DNA from: Perlabentimonas gracilis
GTDB lineage: Bacteria > Bacteroidota > Bacteroidia > Bacteroidales > Tenuifilaceae
Assembly (NCBI RefSeq): GCF_011174675.1
Contig: NZ_JAANIG010000043.1
Location: 1-32,896 of the forward strand
Direction of reading: 5' to 3'
Length of the DNA: 32,896 bases
The translations under genes and the position numbers were made by a program. This document shows positions 21,360-30,366 of this stretch, piece after piece. The notes beneath the pieces were generated by a model. That model was not told the origin of the DNA, searched no databases, and saw only the letters and a list, made by a program, of their open reading frames with translations. Positions within the stretch are counted from its first letter, which is position 1. Each line of letters opens with the position of its first letter.

Positions 21360-24300
21360 ATGCGTAGCGAATTTCCAATTTCTGAGCTGATACAAAAGTA
21401 TCAGAAACATCCATCTGTAGCTAAACTTGCCAGCGAGTTGAATAGTGAGCCTAAATGCCGAATTAGGCTAAAGGGACTTGCCGGTTCATCTGCAGCAGTT
21501 GCTGCATCCGCATTGGCAACCGAATCAACATCTCCATACCTATTTGTGCTCAACGATAAGGAGGAGGCTGCATACCTCTTTACGGATCTATCCAACTTGT
21601 TGCCTGCCGACAGGCTCTACTTCTTCCCATCATCATACAAAAGGGCTGTGCAGTTTGGTCAAATACAGCCCGATGCACTAATTCAGCGAACCGACACGCA
21701 AAGGGTTCTACCGACATTGGCAACCGGTGGGCAGGTCAACCCCATAATTATATCCTACCCTGAGGCTCTTGCCGAAAAATTAGTAACCAACGATCATTTC
21801 ACCAAGAATACCATAAGCCTTTCGGTATCGGAAGCAATATCGCAGGAGTTTCTCATCGAATTCCTACTGGATATAGGATTTGAACGGACTGAGTTTGTTT
21901 ACGAACCCGGCCACTTCTCCGTAAGGGGAAGTATTGTCGATATCTTCTCCTTCTCGTCTGCATTGCCCTACCGCATCGATTTTTTTGGCGATGAGGTGGA
22001 GTCCATCCGTTCGTTCGATGTGGACGACCAACTCTCGAAAGAGCAGCACCAGACGGTTACCATTATACCCAACCTACAAGTAAACAACAACGACGCTGCC
22101 TCACGCAGTATGCTTACTGAGTTGCTACCCCAAAACACTGTGATTTGGGTTCGCGATTTGGAGGTGATAGTTGGACAGATGAACCAATCGTTTGAGCTGG
22201 CAAAGGACGATAACCGCTTTGGATCGGGGGCAAACTTTTTCCATCAGCTTAACGATTTTAGCCTGGTAGAGTTTGGTATAAAGCAATTGCTAAGCCCAAA
22301 TGTTACCATTAGCTTCGAGATATCACCTCAACCTGCCTTTCAAAAAAACTTTGAACTTATCGCTCAGCACATCATTGAGCACGCCGAAAAGGGTTACCAA
22401 ACATACATCCTGGCCGAAAATCCTAATCAACACAAAAGGCTTGAGAATATTTTTGAGAATATCAACACTCAGGTTCACTTCCAGCCCATTGCATCTACAC
22501 TGCATCAGGGTTTCATCGATCACGATCTGAAGACCTGCTTCCTAACCGACCATCAGCTTTTCGACAAGTACCAGAAGTACAAGCTCAAGAATGAGCTGGC
22601 CAAGCGCGACAGCCTGTCGATGAAGGAGCTTCTTAGCCTTAATCCTGGCGATTACGTGGTACACGTAGACCATGGCATAGGTGTTTTTGGGGGGTTAGTA
22701 AAATCGAATGTAAACGGCAAGGTGCAAGAGGCGGTTAGACTGACATACAAGGATGGTGATACGCTGCTGGTTAATATACACAACTTGCATCGTATCTCGA
22801 AGTACCGGGGAAAGGACTCTGAGTTACCTAAGCTTTACAAGCTGGGATCGGGGGCATGGCAAAAATTAAAGCAAACCACCAAGCGTAAGGTTAAGGATAT
22901 TGCCAAGGAGCTAATTGCGCTCTATGCCCAGCGAAAGGCCGAGAAGGGTTTTGCCTACTCCCCCGATAGCTATCTGCAGGAGGAGCTAGAGGCCTCATTC
23001 CTTTTCGAGGACACCCCCGATCAGGAAAAAGCCACTCTGGCTGTAAAGGAGGATATGCAAAGCGATATCCCCATGGACAGGCTAGTATGCGGCGATGTGG
23101 GCTTTGGAAAAACAGAAATTGCTGTTCGCGCTGCCTTTAAGGCTGTTGCCGATAGCAAGCAGGTGGCTGTTTTAGTCCCAACCACTATTCTTGCGCTGCA
23201 GCACTACCAAACCTTTAGCCAGCGCCTAACAAACCTACCCTGCAAAGTGCAGTTTATAAGCAGAATGAAATCGTCCAAGGCACAGAAGGAAATTCTTAAA
23301 AACCTTGCCGAGGGCAAAATCGATATAATTATTGGCACCCATGCTTTGCTTGGTAGCGCTATTAAGTTTAAGGATTTAGGGCTTATTGTTGTCGACGAGG
23401 AGCAAAAGTTTGGGGTGGCTGCCAAGGAGAAGCTAAAAAAGCTTAGGGTTAATGTTGATACCCTCACGCTTACCGCTACGCCAATCCCACGAACGCTACA
23501 ATTTTCGCTGATGGGTGCACGCGATCTTTCGATCATCAATACCCCACCCCCCAATAGGCACCCCATAGCAACCGAGCTACATACTTTTAACACCGAAATA
23601 CTTAAGGAAGCCATTGAGTACGAGGTAAGCCGGGGAGGTCAAGTATTCTTTGTGCATAACAGAGTGCAAAACATTGGCGAGGTTCAGCAGATGATCTCGA
23701 AGATATGCAGCAACGTATCATCAATTGTTGCCCACGGGCAGATGGATCCCAAGCAGCTGGAGAAAACGATGCTCGACTTCATCTCGGGCGATTACGATGT
23801 GCTGATATCAACCACAATTATCGAATCGGGGCTCGATATACCCAATGCCAATACAATTATTGTAAACAACGCCCATATGTTTGGCCTTAGCGACCTACAC
23901 CAGCTCCGCGGAAGGGTTGGCCGATCAAACAAGAAAGCTTTCTGCTACCTACTCGCCCCTCCACTCGAAGGCTTAACCCCCGAAGCACGTAGGCGATTAA
24001 AGGCCATCGAGGAATTCTCTGAACTTGGCAGCGGCTTCAGTATCGCCATGCAAGACTTGGATATCCGTGGGGCAGGCAATATGCTTGGTGCCGAGCAAAG
24101 CGGGTTTATTGCTGATATCGGTTTCGAAACCTACCATAAGATACTCGACGAAGCCATGCAGGAGCTTAAGGAGGAAGAGTTTAGCCAATTGCTTACCGAT
24201 GATAAACCAGATAGTGTTGAGAAAGCACCAGCTTGGCAAGCCAGCAAAACCGATTGCCATGTTGAGACCGATATGGAACTCCTAATTCCCGATTGGTACG

Positions 24301-24707
24301 TGGGTAGCGTTCCCGAGAGAATGCGACTCTACAAAGAGCTCGATTCTATTGCACAACCATCCGAACTAGAGGCCTTTGAACACAAGTTAACCGATAGGTT
24401 TGGCCAGCTACCCGAGCAAGTTACCGAGTTGCTAAATGTGGTTAGAATCAGATGGATTGCGCAATCGCTTGGGATGGAAAAGGTTTTGCTAAAAAATAAA
24501 GCCCTTGTTGGGTATTTTATATCAAATCAGCTCTCTCCTTTCTATCGTTCACCTATCTTTGCAGGTATAATTGGTTATATCCAGCATAACCCTAAGGCTT
24601 TTCAAATGAAAGAGCAGCGCGAGAAACTCTCTATTATGGCCAAGGGAATTAACAGCACGAACGATGCTTTGAGCATGCTGAATAAGCTATCAGATAGTTT
24701 CAGCTAA
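21360..24707 (+). CDS. mfd: Transcription-repair coupling factor
   Basis: This 1115-residue translocase removes stalled RNA polymerase at DNA lesions and recruits UvrA. In order it has a UvrB-like N-terminal module (about 1-350, without helicase motifs), the RNA-polymerase-interacting domain beginning near residue 431 (DYVVHVDHGIG), the RecG-like motor with Walker A GDVGFGKTE (578-586), DEEQ (679-682), TATPIPRTL and the QLRGRVGRS motif, and the C-terminal TRCF domain from about residue 960. All main motifs are intact and the length is normal. A strong promoter stands 24 nt upstream and coaX follows after 27 nt. Confidence 0.98.
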   Translation: MRSEFPISELIQKYQKHPSVAKLASELNSEPKCRIRLKGLAGSSAAVAASALATESTSPYLFVLNDKEEAAYLFTDLSNLLPADRLYFFPSSYKRAVQFGQIQPDALIQRTDTQRVLPTLATGGQVNPIIISYPEALAEKLVTNDHFTKNTISLSVSEAISQEFLIEFLLDIGFERTEFVYEPGHFSVRGSIVDIFSFSSALPYRIDFFGDEVESIRSFDVDDQLSKEQHQTVTIIPNLQVNNNDAASRSMLTELLPQNTVIWVRDLEVIVGQMNQSFELAKDDNRFGSGANFFHQLNDFSLVEFGIKQLLSPNVTISFEISPQPAFQKNFELIAQHIIEHAEKGYQTYILAENPNQHKRLENIFENINTQVHFQPIASTLHQGFIDHDLKTCFLTDHQLFDKYQKYKLKNELAKRDSLSMKELLSLNPGDYVVHVDHGIGVFGGLVKSNVNGKVQEAVRLTYKDGDTLLVNIHNLHRISKYRGKDSELPKLYKLGSGAWQKLKQTTKRKVKDIAKELIALYAQRKAEKGFAYSPDSYLQEELEASFLFEDTPDQEKATLAVKEDMQSDIPMDRLVCGDVGFGKTEIAVRAAFKAVADSKQVAVLVPTTILALQHYQTFSQRLTNLPCKVQFISRMKSSKAQKEILKNLAEGKIDIIIGTHALLGSAIKFKDLGLIVVDEEQKFGVAAKEKLKKLRVNVDTLTLTATPIPRTLQFSLMGARDLSIINTPPPNRHPIATELHTFNTEILKEAIEYEVSRGGQVFFVHNRVQNIGEVQQMISKICSNVSSIVAHGQMDPKQLEKTMLDFISGDYDVLISTTIIESGLDIPNANTIIVNNAHMFGLSDLHQLRGRVGRSNKKAFCYLLAPPLEGLTPEARRRLKAIEEFSELGSGFSIAMQDLDIRGAGNMLGAEQSGFIADIGFETYHKILDEAMQELKEEEFSQLLTDDKPDSVEKAPAWQASKTDCHVETDMELLIPDWYVGSVPERMRLYKELDSIAQPSELEAFEHKLTDRFGQLPEQVTELLNVVRIRWIAQSLGMEKVLLKNKALVGYFISNQLSPFYRSPIFAGIIGYIQHNPKAFQMKEQREKLSIMAKGINSTNDALSMLNKLSDSFS

Positions 24708-24734
24708 TTTGAACACCTTAAAACCTTTACTCAA

Positions 24735-25490
24735 TTGACAAGCAAGCCTGAAGAAGAGCACAAAGCAAACCTAATAATCGATGTGGGGAACACATTGACC
24801 AAGCTTGCTGTGTTTAACAACAACAAGCAAACACATTCGGAAAAGGTGAGCCGGCTAAGTGAACAGGTGATTGAAAGATTGGTGACAGAGCACCACATAA
24901 AAAAAACAATAGTTTCGGCAGTTGGGGAATTTCCTGCATACATTGCAGAATTTATTGCTCAACACACGCCCCTACTTCAATTTAACCACACTACCCCCCT
25001 ACCCATAAAGAACTGTTATAAAACACCCAACACCCTTGGCCCCGATAGGCTAGCGGCAGCAGTTGGGGCAAATACACTTCATCCCAACACCAACGTGCTT
25101 TGTATCGACTCCGGCACAGCAATTACCTACGATTTGGTGACCGCTGATGGACAGTACTTAGGGGGAGCCATTTCGCCCGGAATTGAGATGCGCTTTAAGG
25201 CACTCAACCATTTCACGGCTAAGCTTCCTTTAGTATCTTTTAACATACCCACACTTGTGGTGGGGAACACTACCGAAACATCAATACTTTCGGGGGTTTT
25301 AAATGGTGTACTTGGCGAAGTGGATCGATATATCGATAGCATAAGCGCGCAATATTCTCCACTTAACGTTGTTTTTACAGGTGGCAATTCATTTTTCTTT
25401 GATAAAAAGTTAAAAAATAGCATCTTTGTGCATCCTAATTTGGTGCTTTTTGGACTTAACAGAATTCTAAACTATAATGAGAACATATAG
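24735..25490 (+). CDS. coaX: Type III pantothenate kinase
   Basis: This 251-residue enzyme phosphorylates pantothenate, the first step of coenzyme A synthesis. It has the ASKHA-fold motifs IDVGNT (about 15-20), GPDRLAAAVGA, DSGTAITYDLV and GGAISPG. The start is a TTG at 24735; no ATG lies before the essential IDVGNT motif in this frame, so the rare start is probably real. It sits 27 nt after mfd, and its last 14 bases overlap the next gene, which suggests translational coupling with the outer membrane protein gene. Length is normal for CoaX. Confidence 0.93.
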   Translation: MTSKPEEEHKANLIIDVGNTLTKLAVFNNNKQTHSEKVSRLSEQVIERLVTEHHIKKTIVSAVGEFPAYIAEFIAQHTPLLQFNHTTPLPIKNCYKTPNTLGPDRLAAAVGANTLHPNTNVLCIDSGTAITYDLVTADGQYLGGAISPGIEMRFKALNHFTAKLPLVSFNIPTLVVGNTTETSILSGVLNGVLGEVDRYIDSISAQYSPLNVVFTGGNSFFFDKKLKNSIFVHPNLVLFGLNRILNYNENI

Positions 25491-26751
25491 CAAGCTGCTG
25501 CTTCTAGCAACATTACTTATCACAACCTTTTCCGTTTATTCTCAAAGCCTTACCACTTATTCTCCCTATTCCCGATTTGGCATTGGCGAGATAAGGAACC
25601 GAGGATATGCAAACAACAAGGCTCTAGGAGGAATATCGCAAGGCCTACGCAGTGGAAAAGCCATTAACTTTCTCAACCCTGCCTCCTACACCGCACAGGA
25701 TACCATGTCGTTCATCTTCGATTTTGGCCTTGAAGCAATGGGAGTTGACTACCGCACTAACGATCAGGCAAACTTCAACTCGGGAGTAAACCTTCATCAC
25801 CTTGCCATTCAGTTCCCGCTTGCCAAATGGATGGGAGCTAGCATGGGGATCCAACCATTTAGCAACGTTGGTTACAGAATAAGAGATATTGAGATGGATC
25901 CCTACCTCCTAAGCTCCATTGGCCCCATAAAGTACTACTACGACGGCAAGGGTGGAATTACCCAGTCGTACTTTGGGTTGGCCATTGAACCATTAAAAGG
26001 TCTATCCCTAGGAGCAAATATGTCATACTTCTTTGGAGCCATTGAGCACACCACCGAAATAGTTTTCCCCGATTACACTCCCTACACTAACACTAGACGT
26101 TTAAATAGCATTGTGGTTAGGGATATTGCATTTAGTTTTGGTGCTCAGTACGAGTTTTCGCTTGGGTCTGAGAAGGAGTATAAGTTTATACTGGGAGCAA
26201 CCCTCGATAACGAGACCGCCTTAAGCGCACAGCAAATATCATTTATCTCTAATCCAGCAACTAGAGACACTATTCTTTACCACGAGTTCGACAAAGGATC
26301 TATCGATTTCCCCCAAAACTTTTCCGGAGGGCTTACCTTTGGGTACAAGAACATTTTATTAGCAGGATTTGATTACTCGGTGCAGGATTGGAGCCAGGCC
26401 AAATTCCTGAACGTTAGCGATTCGCTTGGCAAAAGTGAAACCCTAAGAATTGGTATACAGATTACCCCTAACCCCAACGACTTACGATCTTACTTTAAGC
26501 GTATTTCATACCGTGCAGGGTTCTATACCAGCAAGACCCACCTTCAACTGCGTGACAATCAAATAAATGATTATGGCATAACTTTTGGAGTAGGTTTACC
26601 ATTCCGAAGGAGTAATACAACCTTCAACATTTCGGGAGAAATTGGACGAAAAGGAACCCTTTCGAACAACCTGATACAAGAAACCTACGGAGTTGTTAAT
26701 GTTGGATTCACATTCTACGATTTTTGGTTTGTGAAACGAAAGTATAACTAA
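25477..26751 (+). CDS. Outer membrane beta-barrel protein
   Basis: This 424-residue protein has a signal peptide (about 1-22, VYSQS) and opens with SPYSRFGIGEI and a NPASY motif (about 67-71) as seen in many Bacteroidota barrel proteins distantly like FadL/porins. The rest alternates strands rich in aromatics and glycine (YFGLAIEPLKGLSLGANMSYFFG, FSFGAQYEFSLG, LAGFDYSVQDWSQAKF) and ends in a strand VNVGFTFYDFWFVKRKYN. It likely sits in the outer membrane as a channel or assembly-related barrel; the substrate is unknown. It overlaps coaX by 14 bases and is followed 34 nt later by a TPR gene, an order often seen in Bacteroidales. Confidence 0.82.
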   Translation: MRTYSKLLLLATLLITTFSVYSQSLTTYSPYSRFGIGEIRNRGYANNKALGGISQGLRSGKAINFLNPASYTAQDTMSFIFDFGLEAMGVDYRTNDQANFNSGVNLHHLAIQFPLAKWMGASMGIQPFSNVGYRIRDIEMDPYLLSSIGPIKYYYDGKGGITQSYFGLAIEPLKGLSLGANMSYFFGAIEHTTEIVFPDYTPYTNTRRLNSIVVRDIAFSFGAQYEFSLGSEKEYKFILGATLDNETALSAQQISFISNPATRDTILYHEFDKGSIDFPQNFSGGLTFGYKNILLAGFDYSVQDWSQAKFLNVSDSLGKSETLRIGIQITPNPNDLRSYFKRISYRAGFYTSKTHLQLRDNQINDYGITFGVGLPFRRSNTTFNISGEIGRKGTLSNNLIQETYGVVNVGFTFYDFWFVKRKYN

Positions 26752-26785
26752 AGAATTACTAAGTTAATCATTAAAATAAGGAACG

Positions 26786-28117
26786 ATGAAAACGATTTTA
26801 AAACTTAGCCTGCTTCCAATACTGGTTCTCATGTTTGACGTAAGTGCTGTGGCACAAGCATACCTTAACGACCCAAAATTTGGTGCTGATGAGGAAGCCC
26901 GGAAGGAATGTGTAGTTGCACTTTCTCTTTACGGAGAGGACTACAAGCAGCGTAACTACGACAAAGCAAAACCAAACTGGCTAAAGGTACTTGAGATTTG
27001 TCCAGGGGCAAGGCAAAACACATATGTACATGGTGTTAGGATGATTAAAACCTGGCATGCAGATGCTACTCCTGCTCGCAAAAACGAACTGCTTGATTCG
27101 CTCATGATGATATACGATATGAGGATCGAGCATTTCGATAGCAGAGGAACCCTACTTGGTCAGAAGGGTATGGATCTAGCTAGTATGGACTCGGACAGGT
27201 ACGAAGAGGCATTTGGATACCTTAAGGAGTCGATTGAACTTGAAGGCGATGGATCAGCTTCCTCTGTTCTGTATACCTTCATGGTGCTTACCAAAACTAT
27301 GTACGACAACAACAAGCTAAGCGCAGAGGACGTAATTGAAACCTATGCACTGATAGCAGATTATCTTGACTTGCAGCTGGTTTCTAATCCTGATGATGGT
27401 AGATTGTTGCAGGTAAAGGAAAATGTTGATGCAATATTCTCAACCGCAAATGTTGCCGATTGCGAAAGTCTTCAGAAAATTTTCGAACCAAGAATCGATA
27501 ACAACTCCAACGACATTGACCTAGTAAAAAAGGTTCACACCCTACTATCGGCTAACCGTTGCGAACAAACCAGTTTTTACATTAAAACGGCTAAGGCTCT
27601 GTTTGCCCTCGAACCTACCTCAAACCGCGCATATGAGTTGGCAAGAGTATACGTTGCCAAAAGGGATTACCAGAACAGTGAGCAGTACTACAAGCAAGCA
27701 ATTGAACTTGAAGAAAATCTAGAGCAAAAATCAAAATTCCTAGTTGAGTACGCTGGTGTAGTATTCAACGAGTTTGGTAAGCCACAACAGGCGCGCTCAC
27801 TAGCACTCGAAGCTATTGAGAATAACCCAAACATTGGCCATGCTTACATTCTAATTGGGAATATATACGCAAATGAAAAGAACTGTTTTTCCGATGATTT
27901 CCAGAAGAAAACCGTATACTGGGCTGCCGTAGATAAGTTTATCAAGGCAAAGCAGGTTGACCCTTCGGTTGCTAACGACTGCGACAGATTAATTGAGGTG
28001 TACACCCAGTATTTCCCAGCACAAAGCGATATCTTCTTTCACGATCTGAACCCAAATCAGCGATACACCGTGGGATGCTGGATTAACGAATCGACAACCG
28101 TTAGAGCACGCCCCTAA
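26786..28117 (+). CDS. Periplasmic TPR-repeat protein
   Basis: This 443-residue protein has a signal peptide (about 1-24, AVAQA). Residues 28-75 hold an N-terminal repeat with a CVVALSLYGEDYKQRNYDKAKPNWLKVLEICP segment. The central and C-terminal parts have TPR-type helices, clearest at about 285-375 (YELARVYVAKRDYQNSEQYYKQAIELE and AYILIGNIYANEKN). Scattered cysteines may form disulfides. Such proteins serve as scaffolds for protein-protein contacts in the periplasm; no named partner can be given, but the position between an outer membrane barrel gene and lptC suggests envelope biogenesis. It lies in the mfd-lptC run, 34 nt after the barrel gene and 19 nt before lptC. Confidence 0.82.
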   Translation: MKTILKLSLLPILVLMFDVSAVAQAYLNDPKFGADEEARKECVVALSLYGEDYKQRNYDKAKPNWLKVLEICPGARQNTYVHGVRMIKTWHADATPARKNELLDSLMMIYDMRIEHFDSRGTLLGQKGMDLASMDSDRYEEAFGYLKESIELEGDGSASSVLYTFMVLTKTMYDNNKLSAEDVIETYALIADYLDLQLVSNPDDGRLLQVKENVDAIFSTANVADCESLQKIFEPRIDNNSNDIDLVKKVHTLLSANRCEQTSFYIKTAKALFALEPTSNRAYELARVYVAKRDYQNSEQYYKQAIELEENLEQKSKFLVEYAGVVFNEFGKPQQARSLALEAIENNPNIGHAYILIGNIYANEKNCFSDDFQKKTVYWAAVDKFIKAKQVDPSVANDCDRLIEVYTQYFPAQSDIFFHDLNPNQRYTVGCWINESTTVRARP

Positions 28118-28136
28118 ATTTTGGCTATCAACAGAA

Positions 28137-28706
28137 TTGAAAAACGTGTTTTCACATAAGGTCTTAAAGCTTATAGTCCCTACTTTGGTAGGGACTATTT
28201 TGCTTGTATCGTGCAAAACCGACATTGAGATGGTGAACCTACTTGCCGAGCGCGAACAGGTGCCCAGCTTAACGGCCAAAAACTTTGAAATACTTCATAC
28301 CGAAAATGGAAAGCCTAAGCTTAGAATAAAAGCCCCCGAAACCCAGTATTTTCAGCACGCCGAGGAACCATACTACGAATTTGAAAAGGGTATTACCGTT
28401 TTTATTTACGACGACTCCCTAAAAGTTGAATCAACCCTTACGGCAAACTACGCCAAGTTTTATGAGGAGAAAGAGCTTTGGGTAGCCCGCTACGACGTAG
28501 TAGCTCAAAACCGGATTGGGCAAATACTAAACACTGAGCAGCTCTACTGGGATCAGAAAAGCAAAAAAATATACTCCGATGATATGGTGAAAATCACCTC
28601 TGAGGACGACATCATATTTGGTGAAGGATTCGATTCCGACGAGAATTTTGACAACTGGGTAATCCGAAAAATCTCAGGAGTTTTATACCTTGATGATGAG
28701 GAGTAA
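28137..28706 (+). CDS. lptC: LPS export ABC transporter periplasmic protein LptC
   Basis: This 189-residue protein has a lipoprotein-type signal (VGTILLVSC), unlike enteric LptC, which keeps its transmembrane anchor; a lipidated form is usual in Bacteroidota. The mature part is one LptC/OstA-like beta-jellyroll with NFEILHTENGKPKLRIKAPE, a YYEFEKGITVFIYDD strand pair, LTANYAKFYEEKELW and LYWDQKSKKIYSDDMVKI. It hands lipopolysaccharide from LptB2FG to the periplasmic bridge. The start is a TTG at 28137; a GTG at 28146 is the alternative and no ATG is available. A terminator-like perfect hairpin lies inside the signal-sequence region. Confidence 0.88.
   Translation: MKNVFSHKVLKLIVPTLVGTILLVSCKTDIEMVNLLAEREQVPSLTAKNFEILHTENGKPKLRIKAPETQYFQHAEEPYYEFEKGITVFIYDDSLKVESTLTANYAKFYEEKELWVARYDVVAQNRIGQILNTEQLYWDQKSKKIYSDDMVKITSEDDIIFGEGFDSDENFDNWVIRKISGVLYLDDEE
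28173..28198 (+). other. Terminator-like hairpin inside lptC
   Basis: ATAGTCCCTAC-tttg-GTAGGGACTAT is a perfect 11-bp stem with a 4-nt loop. The T run that begins with the last stem base makes T4 before G. It starts 36 nt after the lptC start codon and encodes IVPTLVGTI-like residues of the signal peptide. Confidence 0.7.
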
Positions 28707-28717
28707 GCTAACCCCAC

Positions 28718-28746
28718 TTGATTTACATAAAAAAACTATATCTTTA
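28718..28746 (+). promoter_or_regulatory. Candidate promoter for the small membrane protein/CorC-like genes
   Basis: TTG (28718-28720), 18 nt, then TATCTTTA (28739-28746), one base off TAnnTTTG, 20 nt before the ATG at 28767. Confidence 0.45.
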
Positions 28747-28766
28747 TAACGAAAATTCTACTCGCA

Positions 28767-28961
28767 ATGAACTCAATTCATAAAGTACTTGAATATATCT
28801 GGTTAATACTATCAGCAGTTTGCCTTGTGTTGGCAATTCACGCAACCCTAAAAATTGGCTTTGCCCAAAGCTACATGTTCTTCATCTTAGCAGTTGTAGC
28901 ACTACTGATGTTTTTCCTCCGAAGATTCCGACGAAAATCTAACGAATCAAACCAAAAATAG
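28767..28961 (+). CDS. Small two-helix inner membrane protein
   Basis: This 64-residue protein has two hydrophobic segments, about 9-26 (IWLILSAVCLVLAIHATL) and 32-51 (SYMFFILAVVALLMFFL), then a basic tail RRFRRKSNESNQK, which places the C-terminus in the cytoplasm under the positive-inside rule. No family was recognised. It lies between lptC and a CorC/HlyC-like gene (gap 11 nt), with which it is probably co-transcribed. Similar tiny genes occur at this place in related genomes to my knowledge, but the function is unknown. Confidence 0.65.
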   Translation: MNSIHKVLEYIWLILSAVCLVLAIHATLKIGFAQSYMFFILAVVALLMFFLRRFRRKSNESNQK

Positions 28962-28972
28962 CGAACGCGTAA

Positions 28973-30241
28973 ATGGATTATAACCCGGTTATAATTGGTT
29001 TATCAATACTTCTCTCTGCTCTTTTCTCCGGTATGGAGATAGCTTTTGTTTCTGCCAACAAGCTTAGGATAGAACTCGACAGGAAGCAAGGAACATTTGC
29101 CTCAAGAATAGTTCAAATATTTGCAAAAGACCCTAGCCAATACATTGCCACTATGCTGGTGGGAAACAATATTGCGCTGGTGGTTTATGGTATTGGTATG
29201 GCTCAGGTGCTCGAGCCAGCCATAAGTAGATATATTCATGGCGATATGGGGATATTGCTTACGCAAACCATCCTATCAACAGCATTAATTCTGGTAACTG
29301 CCGAGTTTTTACCCAAATCGTTGTTTAGGGCTCATCCCAACGCCTTTCTCAACTTTTTTGCCCTACCCATGCTGCTGTTCTACATCGTATTCTACCCCAT
29401 TAGCAGGGTGTCTACCTGGGTGTCACTGGGCATAATTAAACGAGTTTTCCGCTACGAGATAAAAACGGGTGAGGAGCGTCGAATATTTGGTAAGGTTGAC
29501 CTCGACCACTTTGTTGGCGAAGCACAACCCACAGATGGCGACGAATCGGAGCATGAGCACGATATCAAAATGTTTCAGAATGCCCTTGACTTTACGGAGG
29601 TGAAGCTTAGAGACTGCATGATACCCCGAACCGATATCGAAGCCATTGAGTTACATAGCAGCATAGGAGAACTCACAGAGAAGTTTATTGAGACGAGTTA
29701 CACCCGTATTCCCGTTTACGATGGTAGCATCGACAATATCATTGGGTATTTAAACTCCAAGGATCTTTTCAAAAAACCACAAAGCATAAAGGCAAAGCTT
29801 ATTAAGCTCGACTTTGTGCCCGAAACCATGCTTGCCCACAAGCTGCTTACCTCGTTCATAAAGGATCAGAAAAGCATTGCAATTGTGGTTGATGAATTTG
29901 GCGGAACCGCTGGGCTGGTTACCATAGAGGATATTATTGAGGAGATATTTGGCGAGATTGACGATGAGCACGACTCCAGCGAATTCATTGAGAAGCAGCT
30001 TAGCGATACCGAGTACCTGTTCTCAGGAAGACTTGAAGTAAGCTACCTGAATGAAAAGTATAGGTTTAAAATACCCGAATCGGACGAATACGATACCCTT
30101 GCCGGTTTTGTGATATCTAACCACCAGAGCATCCCCAAACCTCAGGAAGAGATCCAAATTGATGAGTACTGCATTAAGGTGGCCAAAATGGACAGAACCC
30201 GAATTGACCTTATTCATCTGACCCTCCCCAAGCACGATTAA
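28973..30241 (+). CDS. CorC/HlyC-family membrane protein (DUF21-CBS)
   Basis: This 422-residue protein has an N-terminal DUF21/CNNM membrane domain (about 1-190, four hydrophobic segments, starting LSILLSALFSGMEIAFVSANKLRIELDR), a CBS pair (about 205-330, with VKLRDCMIPRTDIEAIE and FGGTAGLVTIEDIIEEIFGEIDDEHD), and a C-terminal CorC_HlyC domain (about 345-420). These proteins are often labelled hemolysin but work mostly in magnesium or other cation efflux; in gliding Bacteroidota a relative is GldE. Length and order of domains are normal. It starts 11 nt after the small membrane protein gene. Confidence 0.9.
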   Translation: MDYNPVIIGLSILLSALFSGMEIAFVSANKLRIELDRKQGTFASRIVQIFAKDPSQYIATMLVGNNIALVVYGIGMAQVLEPAISRYIHGDMGILLTQTILSTALILVTAEFLPKSLFRAHPNAFLNFFALPMLLFYIVFYPISRVSTWVSLGIIKRVFRYEIKTGEERRIFGKVDLDHFVGEAQPTDGDESEHEHDIKMFQNALDFTEVKLRDCMIPRTDIEAIELHSSIGELTEKFIETSYTRIPVYDGSIDNIIGYLNSKDLFKKPQSIKAKLIKLDFVPETMLAHKLLTSFIKDQKSIAIVVDEFGGTAGLVTIEDIIEEIFGEIDDEHDSSEFIEKQLSDTEYLFSGRLEVSYLNEKYRFKIPESDEYDTLAGFVISNHQSIPKPQEEIQIDEYCIKVAKMDRTRIDLIHLTLPKHD

Positions 30242-30366
30242 CTCCTCTAGCACCTTTTTTCGAATTAATCCCCGAAAAAGTTGGCTAACTCTTTATGCAA
30301 TACACTAAAATAGCTATATTCGTAGCCTTAAATTTTTGGCAAATTCTGAACTAATATTAACATTAA

